A stretch of 64,000 bases of DNA from Serpentinicella sp031432315. GTDB lineage: Bacteria > Bacillota > Clostridia > Peptostreptococcales > Natronincolaceae. This document shows positions 8,853-16,656 of the stretch, in pieces. The position numbers and the translations under genes were made by a program. The notes under the pieces were generated by a model. It was not told the origin of the DNA, searched no databases, and worked only from the letters and a program-made list of their open reading frames with translations. The stretch covers positions 136,947 through 200,946 of the forward strand of contig NZ_JAVKGO010000003.1 of the NCBI RefSeq assembly GCF_031432315.1, written 5' to 3'. Numbering within the stretch: position 1 is the stretch's first letter; each line of letters begins with the position of its first letter.

Positions 8853-9386
8853 ATGAAAAAAGCAATTTTCTTTGATAGAGACGGTGTCTTAAACCGTAAT
8901 GATACCCATGTAAATAAACCAGCGCAATTGGTTTTATACGATGGGGTAAAAGAAGCAATGAAAACAGCATGTAATGCTGGATTTGATTTGTTTGTCGTTA
9001 CAAATCAAGGTGGTATTGAATTAGGGCATTTAAAAGAAAAAGATTTAAAAGAGATTCACAACTGTTTAGAAGCCCAATTAGAAGGGTATTGTAAAATAAA
9101 AGAGATTGTTCATTGTCCTGACTTTAAAAAGCCAAGTAAATGCAGAAAACCTGAACCAGGGATGATTTTGTATCTTGCAGAAAAGTATAATGTTGATTTA
9201 GAAAATAGCTGGATGATTGGTGATCGAGATACAGATATCACTGCAGGATTAAAAGCAGGTTGCAAAACTGCTAAAATTGGAAAAGTAGATAAAAGGGCAA
9301 ATATCAATGAAAAAGCGATTAAAAGTGCTGAAAAAGAAGTAGACTTAGAAGCTATTATTAATAAAATTATAGAGAAGCACATATAA
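8853..9386 (+). CDS. HAD-IIIA family hydrolase (GmhB/histidinol-phosphatase-like)
   Basis: 177 aa. HAD motifs are complete: motif I FFDRDGVLN (nucleophile Asp8), motif II VVTNQGG, motif III Lys in RKPEPGM and motif IV GDRDTDITAG. The KCRKPEPGM segment resembles the zinc-loop end of GmhB (heptose bisphosphate phosphatase) and HisB-N, but only two of the loop cysteines are present, so zinc binding is doubtful. It therefore belongs to the small-molecule phosphatase branch; the substrate is unknown. The ribosome site is weak (GTTGGTG). It lies 90 bases after csoR and may be read from the same promoter. Confidence 0.8.
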   Translation: MKKAIFFDRDGVLNRNDTHVNKPAQLVLYDGVKEAMKTACNAGFDLFVVTNQGGIELGHLKEKDLKEIHNCLEAQLEGYCKIKEIVHCPDFKKPSKCRKPEPGMILYLAEKYNVDLENSWMIGDRDTDITAGLKAGCKTAKIGKVDKRANINEKAIKSAEKEVDLEAIINKIIEKHI

Positions 9387-9500
9387 TAGCTATTGGTACT
9401 TTAGGTTTTATATGGTATATTCATAATTGTTGAAAAACTCAACAAAAAAATTGATGATACTATATTAATATATAAATATACAAATAAGGAGGAATTTCAT

Positions 9501-9728
9501 ATGGCAAAGGAAGTTGTTGTTTTCACAAGTACTACATGCCCACATTGTTTTACAGCGAAGGACTATTTAACAGATAAAGGTGTAGAATTTGTAGAAAAGA
9601 ATATTCAAAAAGATCCAGAAGCAAGAAAAGAATTAATGCAAAAAGGGATTATGGCAGTACCAGTAATTAAAATCGACGGTGAATTTATCGTTGGGTTTGA
9701 CAAAGAAAAAGTTGAGCAACTATTATAA
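9501..9728 (+). CDS. Glutaredoxin-like (NrdH-type) thiol-disulfide protein
   Basis: 75 aa thioredoxin-fold protein with the dithiol active site CPHC (STTCPHCFTAKDYL) at residues 13-16, the cis-proline motif MAVPVIKIDG and the C-terminal GFD motif. Length and pattern fit the small clostridial glutaredoxin/NrdH family that reduces disulfides, often paired with thioredoxin reductase. Strong AAGGAGG site. A terminator follows. An inverted repeat TTGTTGA / TCAACAA at 9427-9445 lies upstream and might be an operator, but this is unproven. Confidence 0.87.
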   Translation: MAKEVVVFTSTTCPHCFTAKDYLTDKGVEFVEKNIQKDPEARKELMQKGIMAVPVIKIDGEFIVGFDKEKVEQLL

Positions 9729-9742
9729 TAATAAACCAATAA

Positions 9743-9787
9743 AAACAAGGCAGTCTCCTTTAATGAGACTGCCTTGTTTCTTTTCTT
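9743..9787 (+). terminator. Terminator after the glutaredoxin gene
   Basis: AACAAGGCAGTCTC / GAGACTGCCTTGTT with loop CTTTAAT and a T-rich tail. It may also serve the convergent chemoreceptor gene. Confidence 0.9.
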
Positions 9788-9809
9788 TTATAAGAAAGTG
9801 CTACTTTAA

Positions 9810-11624
9810 TTATATTTGATATTTTTGTAATTCTTTTTTGAAGTTGTTTGTTAAAGTTTCTAAGGATGAAATATTCGTTGTAAGATCTTTAACCTTTTCA
9901 GAATACTGAGTAACCGTAGCACTCATTTCTTCCGAGGCAGCAGAGTTTTCCTCAGATATGGCAGCTAAAGAGTGAATATTCTGGATAACACCGGTTAATT
10001 TATTGGTTTCTGTGGATAATTGTTCAATTAACTTTACAATTATATTTGAAACACCAACAATTTCATTCGTGGATTTTTGATTATCCACGGTTACTCTTTC
10101 TAAGGTTGTATTACTTTCATCTAAGAAGTTATACTGAGTTTGTATTTCATTAACAAAGCCTTCAATTTGTTTTATAAAGAATAGTAGGTTTTGGTTAATT
10201 TCACTTACAGCATGCTTGGAGTCCTCAGCTAGCTTTCTAATTTCCTCAGCAACAACCGTAAATCCTTTGCCTGCTTCTCCAGCACTAGCCGCTTCAATAG
10301 CAGCATTTAATGCAAGTAGGTTTGTCTGGTCAGCTATTCCTTCAACAGTAGAACTGATTTCCATAATTTTATTCGCCTGCTCTGATAGGTCTTTACCTTG
10401 AGCGTTCACGTTAGCAAAATTATTTTTAACATCATTGATCATGCCAGTAACAGATTTTACATCGTTAAAGGAGACTTCTAAATTATTAATTGATGTTTCA
10501 AGTTGATTTTTACCTTCCGTTTCTTCTTCCACAATTTTATTTAAAGTTGTAATATATTCATCTAAAGTACCTACGGAGCGTTCTGTTTCTTCCGCTTGAT
10601 GCGTTGCACTCATAGCTACTTCATGAACAACAGAAGCAATAGAATCGGATAATTCCTTCATGTTTTCAGCGATTAAAGAAAACTCATGAACAAAATTATT
10701 CATGTCGTCAGTACCGCCCTTTAGGAATAAAAAGTCTTTTTTAATTGTATCTTTTGCTTCATTTAACGCATTTAATAGATTTGTAATCGCATCTTGTGTT
10801 GTTGGTGTTGTTTTTGAGCCTAAGTCATAGTTTTTAAATTTATCTATTTCTTCATGGATGACTTTTGTTGGTTTAATTGCAATAACACCTGCAAGGTATG
10901 TAGCTACAAAACTTAAAATAGGGATACCTAGTTTGTAAGGTACACTTAAAGGCGTATCCATTAAAAATAAAACAGCTAAAAGCATTCCTGAAGGAATGAA
11001 GCTTATTTTAAAAGGAACGCTTTTAATAAAACCTAATCCTAGAAGATTTGAAGCTTTTGTTTTAAAAATCTGATCCGGAGATTTTTCTAACTTAATATTA
11101 ACAACAACATAATTTTTACCGTCTTCCGTTGTGCCTGTTTCAATAATATCATAATCTAAAGATTCATTAAAAAATGCTGCACTACCCTCTAATAAACCAT
11201 AGAAATAGTCGTACAATCCTCTGCTTGATACATATTTAATTTGAATTTCATTGGTACTTAATTCTTTTGATATTAAGCGAGGTGGATTAGCACCTTTAAT
11301 CATTTTAGTTAGCTGTGTATGAACATCATCCATCATCATTAAGAAGCCTTTTAAACTATATCTTTCGAAGTAAGATGGAAACCATTTATGGAACGATTCA
11401 ATATTTTGACGACCAACTTCCCGCCAGATTTCCTTAACCGGTTTATTTGTTATTTTAGAAATTTCGTTAAATACATTGAAAATCTCTTCATCTGGAATGT
11501 CCTGTAATGGTGTAATTACCCGTTCAGTATCCCAATTTACAGCATTTAAAGCTTTGTTGTAAATTTCAGTACCAAATATTTTTTCAAGACTATTTAACCA
11601 AGTTGAAACAACAGTACCTTTCAT
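9810..11624 (-). CDS. H-NOX (heme O2/NO-binding) domain fused to methyl-accepting chemotaxis protein
   Basis: 604 aa. Residues 1-182 are a heme NO/O2-binding (H-NOX) domain close in sequence to the one on Caldanaerobacter Tar4. The proximal heme ligand His102 (MMMDDVHTQLTKM) and the propionate-binding Tyr131-x-Ser133-x-Arg135 motif are present. The distal-pocket residues Trp9, Asn74 and Tyr140, which stabilise bound O2 in the thermophile protein, are all conserved at identical positions. Two membrane segments follow (about 207-222 and 231-251). A cytoplasmic MCP signalling domain carries the hairpin tip (ALNAAIEAASAGEAGKGF). The sensor domain is therefore cytoplasmic. It should signal to CheA/CheW as an O2 (or NO) chemoreceptor. 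Strong AAAGGGGTGA site; monocistronic. Confidence 0.93.
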   Translation of the reverse strand: MKGTVVSTWLNSLEKIFGTEIYNKALNAVNWDTERVITPLQDIPDEEIFNVFNEISKITNKPVKEIWREVGRQNIESFHKWFPSYFERYSLKGFLMMMDDVHTQLTKMIKGANPPRLISKELSTNEIQIKYVSSRGLYDYFYGLLEGSAAFFNESLDYDIIETGTTEDGKNYVVVNIKLEKSPDQIFKTKASNLLGLGFIKSVPFKISFIPSGMLLAVLFLMDTPLSVPYKLGIPILSFVATYLAGVIAIKPTKVIHEEIDKFKNYDLGSKTTPTTQDAITNLLNALNEAKDTIKKDFLFLKGGTDDMNNFVHEFSLIAENMKELSDSIASVVHEVAMSATHQAEETERSVGTLDEYITTLNKIVEEETEGKNQLETSINNLEVSFNDVKSVTGMINDVKNNFANVNAQGKDLSEQANKIMEISSTVEGIADQTNLLALNAAIEAASAGEAGKGFTVVAEEIRKLAEDSKHAVSEINQNLLFFIKQIEGFVNEIQTQYNFLDESNTTLERVTVDNQKSTNEIVGVSNIIVKLIEQLSTETNKLTGVIQNIHSLAAISEENSAASEEMSATVTQYSEKVKDLTTNISSLETLTNNFKKELQKYQI

Positions 11625-11833
11625 AAAAATTCACCCCTTTATTATTATTTATAATAGTAAGATTAAATGACATTAATATGTACACATTTACACCTGACCC
11701 GAAACACATACACACTACTATTCTATTAAAAATTATATCAAATAAGCGATAAAATAAAAAGAAATATATATGTAGCTTTGCATTTTTCCATAAAATAATT
11801 AAATTGTGTTATAATATGTATATTATATGACTA

Positions 11834-12049
11834 ATGCAAGTAGGTGATTTTTTGAGTATTTTATTTAATCAAATTTTAAGTTTAATATTAGTTTTAGCAC
11901 TTTTAGGTGTGCCAGTTGTAATCACCGTGTTATTACTACGTCATTTTTCAAAAAACAGTCCTGAGGCGGCTGTTGATAAGGATGATTATATTATTCAAAA
12001 AATAAGAGAACTTGAACAAAGGATTGAAGAACTAGAACAAAGGTTATAG
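11834..12049 (+). CDS. Small single-pass membrane protein with C-terminal coiled coil
   Basis: 71 aa hypothetical. One hydrophobic helix (residues 9-34), then a short acidic linker and a heptad-like tail (IRELEQRIEELEQRL), so a membrane anchor with a cytoplasmic coiled coil. The start is uncertain: the ATG at 11834 has no ribosome site, whereas TTG at 11852 lies 5 bases after AGGTG and would give 65 aa. It ends 12 bases before trpS and is very likely cotranscribed with it. Small proteins of this shape are common in Clostridia; no function is known. Confidence 0.6.
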   Translation: MQVGDFLSILFNQILSLILVLALLGVPVVITVLLLRHFSKNSPEAAVDKDDYIIQKIRELEQRIEELEQRL

Positions 12050-12061
12050 GAAGGTGATATT

Positions 12062-13078
12062 ATGACAACAGACAAAAGGGAAAATAATAAACAAAAGGTG
12101 ATATTTAGTGGTGCTCAGCCTACGGGAAGTTTAACTTTAGGAAACTACATAGGTGCAATACAAAATTGGAAAGCTTTAGAGGACCAGTATGAATGCTATT
12201 ACTCAATTGTTGACCTACATTCGTTGACGATTCGTCATGATCCAAAAGCATTTAGAAAATCTAATTTATCATTCTTAGCACAATTTTTAGCTAGTGGGTT
12301 AAACCCAAAGAAAAATGTTATATTTTTTCAGTCTCATGTGCCTCAACATGCTGAATTAGGATGGATATTAAATTGTAATGCTTATTTAGGTGAACTAAAT
12401 AGGATGACACAATTTAAAGAAAAGTCTGAAACACACAAAGATAATATAAACGCTGGACTATTTACATATCCTGTACTACAAGCAGCAGACATCCTTTTAT
12501 ATAAAACGAATTTAGTGCCAGTTGGAGAAGATCAAAAACAACATTTAGAGTTATCTAGGGATATTGCTATAAGATTTAATAATACATATGGAAAAGTGTT
12601 CGAAGTACCAGAAATCCATATGACAAAAGTTGGCGGTAGAATTATGAGTCTTCAAGATCCTACGAAAAAAATGTCTAAGTCTGACGAAGATGCCAATGGT
12701 ACCATATTCTTATTAGATGATGACAAAGTAATCATTAAGAAACTAAAACGTGCAGTGACAGATAGTGAGAATAAAGTTAACTTTAGAGATGAGCAGCCAG
12801 GAATTAAAAATTTAATGACCATTCATTCAAAACTATCCGGTATGTCAATGGAGCAAATTGAAAATGAATATGAAGGTAAAGGCTATGGTGCTTTTAAAAA
12901 TGACATCGGTGAAATGATTGTTGAATATATACAACCTTTCAAAGAAAAGTACAATGAGTATATGACCAATGAAGACTACTTAGAAGCTATATACAAACAA
13001 GGGGCTGAACGAGCCAGAGAAAAAGCTGAAGCGACTATGAAAGTAGTAAGGAAAAAACTAGGCTTAGTTAAGTTTTAG
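12062..13078 (+). CDS. trpS: Tryptophan--tRNA ligase
   Basis: 338 aa class I aminoacyl-tRNA synthetase that charges tRNA-Trp. The HIGH-equivalent motif is TGSLTLGNYIG near residues 21-31 and the KMSKS motif is intact (PTKKMSKSDEDANGT). The tryptophan pocket sequences typical of TrpRS (YPVLQAADILLYK, PVGEDQKQHLELSRD) are present. Length is normal. Good AGGAAGGTGAT site. It lies directly behind the small membrane-protein gene. I saw no T-box leader in the 200 bases upstream of that gene. Confidence 0.97.
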   Translation: MTTDKRENNKQKVIFSGAQPTGSLTLGNYIGAIQNWKALEDQYECYYSIVDLHSLTIRHDPKAFRKSNLSFLAQFLASGLNPKKNVIFFQSHVPQHAELGWILNCNAYLGELNRMTQFKEKSETHKDNINAGLFTYPVLQAADILLYKTNLVPVGEDQKQHLELSRDIAIRFNNTYGKVFEVPEIHMTKVGGRIMSLQDPTKKMSKSDEDANGTIFLLDDDKVIIKKLKRAVTDSENKVNFRDEQPGIKNLMTIHSKLSGMSMEQIENEYEGKGYGAFKNDIGEMIVEYIQPFKEKYNEYMTNEDYLEAIYKQGAERAREKAEATMKVVRKKLGLVKF

Positions 13079-13135
13079 TTTTAATTAGCATAATAAAATA
13101 ATAAATACTCAATACTACTATTGAGGTGATTTATT

Positions 13136-13318
13136 ATGTCAAATAGAAAAAATCCAGTTGTCCCTGAAGCAAAGCAAGCACTGAATTCTTTCAAAATGGA
13201 AATAGCAAAAGAGTTAGGTTTGGAAAATGAAACACCTGCAGGATATGTTGGTGGACAAATGGTAAAAAAAATGGTAGAAGAAGCGGAAAAGTCTTTAATA
13301 CACCTAGGAAGATCATAA
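13136..13318 (+). CDS. Small acid-soluble spore protein, alpha/beta type
   Basis: 60 aa DNA-binding SASP that coats and protects spore DNA. The germination-protease recognition region (KMEIAKELGL) and the family signature GYVGGQMVKKMVEEAE are intact. GAGGTGA precedes ATG. The stop codon lies inside a terminator stem. It is direct evidence that the organism sporulates; expression should be forespore-specific (sigma-G), though I did not find a clear sigma-G promoter. Confidence 0.93.
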   Translation: MSNRKNPVVPEAKQALNSFKMEIAKELGLENETPAGYVGGQMVKKMVEEAEKSLIHLGRS

Positions 13319-13337
13319 TATCCTAGGTGTCTTTATA
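13300..13337 (+). terminator. Terminator overlapping the SASP stop codon
   Basis: ACACCTAGGA (13300-13309) pairs with TCCTAGGTGT (13321-13330), followed by CTTTAT. Confidence 0.75.
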
Positions 13338-13460
13338 TAGCAGAATGTGTACCATCTCACTAAATATTCCACCACTCTTTACTAATTGACTATTTGAAGT
13401 TAAAGGCTTATCATATTTATAAGGATATTCAATGGAATATAACATGGGGGAAGTGAGTTT

Positions 13461-14186
13461 TTGAAAAAAATTAGTAAAAAGTTAATGATTTTTCTACCCT
13501 TTACGCTATTAGGCCTAGGATTGGCTTTACATCTTGGAGAAATTGATAAAATAGACAATATAAATCCGGACAGGATTCAGGATCAAGTAATTATTACTAC
13601 CGAAGTACAACAACAAGAAGTTGAAAATCTAACGAGAATAAATGATGATATAAAAGATAGAATCGCTGCTATTAATGAACAAATTGATGCATTTGAAGAT
13701 GAAAGAGCCGCAGATAATATACTTTTACAGCAACTTAGGAATCAAGTAGAAAATACAAGACAGCAATTAGGTCATAGACCATTAGCTGGACCAGGGCTGA
13801 CGATTACCCTAGAAGGAAAAAATGATGATAATATTGCCCATATCGTTGCCCAGAGAAGATTTTTATTAAATCTAGTGAATGAACTAAAAGCTTTTGGCGG
13901 TGAAGTGATATCAATTAATGGTGAGCGTATTACGGTGAGAAGCGATATTACGTTAGCAGGCAATCACATCAATATAAACTCGACTGCGATCGCTCCACCA
14001 TATATAATAGACGTAATTGGAAATAAGACCCAGTTAAATCGTTATATAAAGTATCGCACAATTATCTTCGATCAAATGGAAGAAGAAGGTATAGAGTCTG
14101 AAATAATATTTTCTGAAGAAGTACAAGTACCTGCAATAACAAGAGAAAGACCTACTCAGTTTCTTCGTTTTGAAGAAGCAGAGTAG
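13461..14186 (+). CDS. DUF881 family protein
   Basis: 241 aa. An N-terminal membrane anchor (residues 8-25) is followed by a coiled coil (about 47-97) and the DUF881 domain (about 100-225; key stretch PLAGPGLTITLEG). Relatives (YlxW/YlxX) sit near division or sporulation genes and are extracytoplasmic, but their activity is unknown. Start is TTG behind GGGGGAAGTGA. The terminator stem overlaps the last codons. Confidence 0.83.
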   Translation: MKKISKKLMIFLPFTLLGLGLALHLGEIDKIDNINPDRIQDQVIITTEVQQQEVENLTRINDDIKDRIAAINEQIDAFEDERAADNILLQQLRNQVENTRQQLGHRPLAGPGLTITLEGKNDDNIAHIVAQRRFLLNLVNELKAFGGEVISINGERITVRSDITLAGNHININSTAIAPPYIIDVIGNKTQLNRYIKYRTIIFDQMEEEGIESEIIFSEEVQVPAITRERPTQFLRFEEAE

Positions 14187-14193
14187 GTTTTAT
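14150..14193 (+). terminator. Terminator overlapping the DUF881 3' end
   Basis: CCTACTC / GAGTAGG outer stem with an inner TTTCTTC / GAAGAAG stem, then GTTTTATTT. It includes the last coding codons. Confidence 0.7.
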
Positions 14194-14226
14194 TTATAAC
14201 TGGGGAGAGTATTTATTTTTAACTAC

Positions 14227-15054
14227 CTAATATAAGTAACATATACCTAAGGCTTGTGGACCTAAATGGGCACCAACAACAGGACCAAGGGGGTCAATAG
14301 AAATTTCTGCTTCAGGGAACCTTGTGCTTATCATATTTTTTGTTTCAAATGCTTCTTCCTCGGCAAAAATATGACATATGCTTATTTTAAAAGCACTTTC
14401 AGGAATTTCATTGATCATTTTATCAATGGCTTTCTTCTTCCCTCTAACCTTTGCGATTCCTTCAAGTTTGCCATCAACTAAAGCGATGACAGGACGGATA
14501 TTAAGAAGGTTAGCGAAAAAAGCACCAGTATTTGAAAGTCTACCACCTCTTTTAAGATACTCTAGTGTATCGACGGTTAAACATATGCCAGAACGTTTTT
14601 TTTGAGTCTCTATTCTTTCCACAATTTCTTTTCTACTATAGCCTTGGTCTGCCATCTCTAGTGCGATTTGCACAAAAGCTTTTAAATTAGAAGCAGTACT
14701 TTCGGAATCGATGATTGAAATTTTATTTTTATCTACAAACTGACCAGCGGTATGTGCACTACTATAAGTACCACTTAGCTTACTTGAAATGGTTAAAACA
14801 ATAATTTCAACATCTTCATTTAATATCTCTTCATATACCTTAACAAATGCACCAACCGGAGGCTGAGATGTTGAAGGAAAATCTTGTGATGTTGCTAATC
14901 GATCAAAAAAGGTCTGGAATTCACCGACAAAACCCTCTTCAGTAACCTTATTTTCAAAATGAACGGATAGTGGCACCACGGTTATATTATGCTGCTGTAT
15001 AAAGTCTTGATCCATATAGGAAGTACTATCTGTAACAATTTTAATTTTAGACAT
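14227..15054 (-). CDS. DegV family fatty-acid-binding protein
   Basis: 275 aa. Conserved DegV motifs: IVTDSTSYMD at the N-terminus, TSQPPVGAF near residue 60, TISSKLSGTYSSA near residue 87 and a lipid-head-group-binding region around LKRGGRLS. Members bind long-chain fatty acids, and some (FakB) present them to the FakA kinase for acyl-phosphate formation. No fakA lies nearby. Strong AAAGGAGTGAT site. It is monocistronic and convergent with the DUF881 gene. Confidence 0.93.
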   Translation of the reverse strand: MSKIKIVTDSTSYMDQDFIQQHNITVVPLSVHFENKVTEEGFVGEFQTFFDRLATSQDFPSTSQPPVGAFVKVYEEILNEDVEIIVLTISSKLSGTYSSAHTAGQFVDKNKISIIDSESTASNLKAFVQIALEMADQGYSRKEIVERIETQKKRSGICLTVDTLEYLKRGGRLSNTGAFFANLLNIRPVIALVDGKLEGIAKVRGKKKAIDKMINEIPESAFKISICHIFAEEEAFETKNMISTRFPEAEISIDPLGPVVGAHLGPQALGICYLY

Positions 15055-15600
15055 AATTAATCACTCCTTTAATTATATAAGATTATAATACCAGATACTA
15101 ATATTAGATGCAAATAGTATTTGAATTATGCTTAAATCCAAATAGTAGAAGTTAATTTCCATTTAATAATATGGTGGTAATTTTTCAGTGATTTGCCTTC
15201 GCGCTGTGTAAGCGACTGACACAAAATTACTTTTGATCATCTGCTTATGAACGTGAGAAAGCTAGCATTAGTTTACCGATCAACAAGACTTACTGCTCCT
15301 GTTATTCTGACAGAGAGAAGAATCAGGTTTTGATTTTTTGTCAACAGACCCACTGTCTACTGACTTGCCGTTCGTGTCTGATGCTGAACAGAGTGAAGAA
15401 TCTAGGGTTAGAAGAATTAGTCTTAGTTTGATCTATATCTAAAAAATTCCGGTCGATAAAAATAAAAATTGTCGGTCTTTAAAAATTATTGTAAAATTTA
15501 TTATTGTTTTTAAAAAACACTTATGTTAGTATTGTTTTGTTGGATAGTATCTTTGAACTATACCATGTTTTTATTTTTGATTTTTAACTATTACAATTAA
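15055..15600. other. Long intergenic region with degenerate dispersed repeats
   Basis: No coding region recognised. 15204-15253 holds a copy of the 50-bp CTGTGTAAGCGACT...TGCTTATGAACG element also found at 47242 and 47355. Degenerate copies of the GTCATTCTGA...GAAGAATCT repeat lie near 15302-15325 and 15380-15412. The rest is AT-rich. Confidence 0.6.
15204..15253. repeat. Dispersed 50-bp repeat (CTGTGTAAGCGACT element), copy 1
   Basis: Begins CTGTGTAAGCGACTGACAC and ends GATCATCTGCTTATGAACG. It closely matches two copies at 47242-47292 and 47355-47402, all in gaps between operons. Confidence 0.8.
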
Positions 15601-15608
15601 ATATGATA

Positions 15609-15643
15609 AGGTTGCTCTGAGCCTAAAAGGACCGAGACAATGA
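15609..15643 (+). ncRNA. pan-motif leader RNA
   Basis: The stem-loop TTGCTC-TGA-GCC-TAAAA-GG(A)C-C-GAG(A)CAA spans 15612-15640. The outer stem TTGCTC pairs with GAG/CAA leaving A15637 bulged, and the inner stem GCC pairs with GG/C leaving A15631 bulged. A single hairpin with two bulged adenosines in front of pantothenate genes is the definition of the pan RNA motif known upstream of panB operons in Firmicutes. The CTGAGC at 15617-15622 is complementary to GCTCAG (15693-15698) in the downstream terminator, which suggests an antitermination switch. Confidence 0.7.
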
Positions 15644-15689
15644 TATGTATAAGTAATGACCAATATGGATTTGTCATGCCTTTTTTTGA

Positions 15690-15720
15690 GATGCTCAGAA
15701 AGGGGCATTTTTAAATTTTT
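15690..15720 (+). terminator. Attenuator terminator of the pan operon leader
   Basis: ATGCTC (15691-15696) pairs with GGGCAT (15703-15708), followed by a T-rich tract to 15720. Its 5' arm can instead pair with CTGAGC of the pan hairpin. It lies 60 bases before the first gene, so it is positioned for attenuation rather than for ending an upstream gene. Confidence 0.6.
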
Positions 15721-15783
15721 GATATAACAATTAATGTCCAGTTCAAATTATTACATCAGCTATAAAACAAAAGGAGAAAAAAG

Positions 15784-16656
15784 ATGAATGTAGGGTTTAT
15801 AGGTGCAGGAAAAGTTGGAAAGAGCTTTGGTATGTATTTAAAGAAAAAAGAAGTAGCGGTTGTTGGCTATTATAGTAGGAGTAAAACCTCAGCAGAAGAA
15901 GGTGCACAACTAACCAACTCAATGGCTTATGAAAACCCGAAAGATTTAATACAGGCCTGTGAGTTAATTATTATTACTACTCCTGACGATGTAATAGAAA
16001 GTGTATGTAAATCCCTTGCAGACAATTACGGCTTTAAAAAGAATCAGATGGTGGCACATATGAGCGGAGCAACCAACTCTGATATTTTAGTAAGTGCTAA
16101 AAAGCAAGGAGCATATACATATTCCATTCATCCACTACAGGCCTTTGCAGACGTAGACAAAGCGGTTCAGGATCTAAAGAACACCCCCTTTGGAATAGAA
16201 GGGCATTATGAAAAACTAGAAGACATAAAAAACCTATTAGAAAAGTGTGGGAATGAATATTTTACAATTGATAAAGATGACAAAGTATTATACCATGCTA
16301 CAGCTTGCGTAGTGTCTAACTATTTAGTTACAGTAATGAATGTTGGGACGACACTTTTAAAAACAATTGGTATAGATGAAGAAAAGGGATTTAGTGCTTT
16401 ATTACCATTAATACAAGGTAGTTTAGATAATGTAAAGAAATTTGGACCTGCAAAAGCTTTGACGGGACCTATTGCTAGAGGCGATGTTAATACTATCCAT
16501 CATCATCTGCAAGAAATTGAACGAAAAATACCTGAATTAGAAAATGTCTATCGATCATTAGGTAAAGAAACGATTAAATTAGCAGAGTTAGAAAAACTAA
16601 AGAATAAAGACAGTCTAGCAATGTTACATCAATTAATGGAAAGAGGGATGAAATGA
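15784..16656 (+). CDS. panG: PanG-type 2-dehydropantoate (ketopantoate) reductase; Rossmann/DUF2520 protein
   Basis: 290 aa with an N-terminal Rossmann NAD(P)-binding fold (MNVGFIGAGKVGKSFGMYL) and a C-terminal DUF2520 helical domain (from about residue 150; YHATACVVSNYLVT, LTGPIARGDVNTIHHHL). It is not a classical PanE, but it heads a panBCD operon and matches the PanG class of alternative ketopantoate reductases described in Francisella, Enterococcus and Clostridioides. It would reduce 2-dehydropantoate to pantoate, the one step otherwise missing here. AAAGGAG site; it overlaps panB by 4 bases (ATGA), so translation is coupled. Confidence 0.85.
   Translation: MNVGFIGAGKVGKSFGMYLKKKEVAVVGYYSRSKTSAEEGAQLTNSMAYENPKDLIQACELIIITTPDDVIESVCKSLADNYGFKKNQMVAHMSGATNSDILVSAKKQGAYTYSIHPLQAFADVDKAVQDLKNTPFGIEGHYEKLEDIKNLLEKCGNEYFTIDKDDKVLYHATACVVSNYLVTVMNVGTTLLKTIGIDEEKGFSALLPLIQGSLDNVKKFGPAKALTGPIARGDVNTIHHHLQEIERKIPELENVYRSLGKETIKLAELEKLKNKDSLAMLHQLMERGMK

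Noticed and set aside
9427..9445. TTGTTGA / TCAACAA inverted repeat as a terminator
   Set aside because: It is AT-rich and short, and the A-run follows it on the plus strand, the wrong polarity for a terminator; at most an operator.
11640..11833. Search for a tryptophan T-box upstream of the trpS unit
   Set aside because: No T-box sequence (TGGGTGGNACCGCG-like) or terminator is seen.
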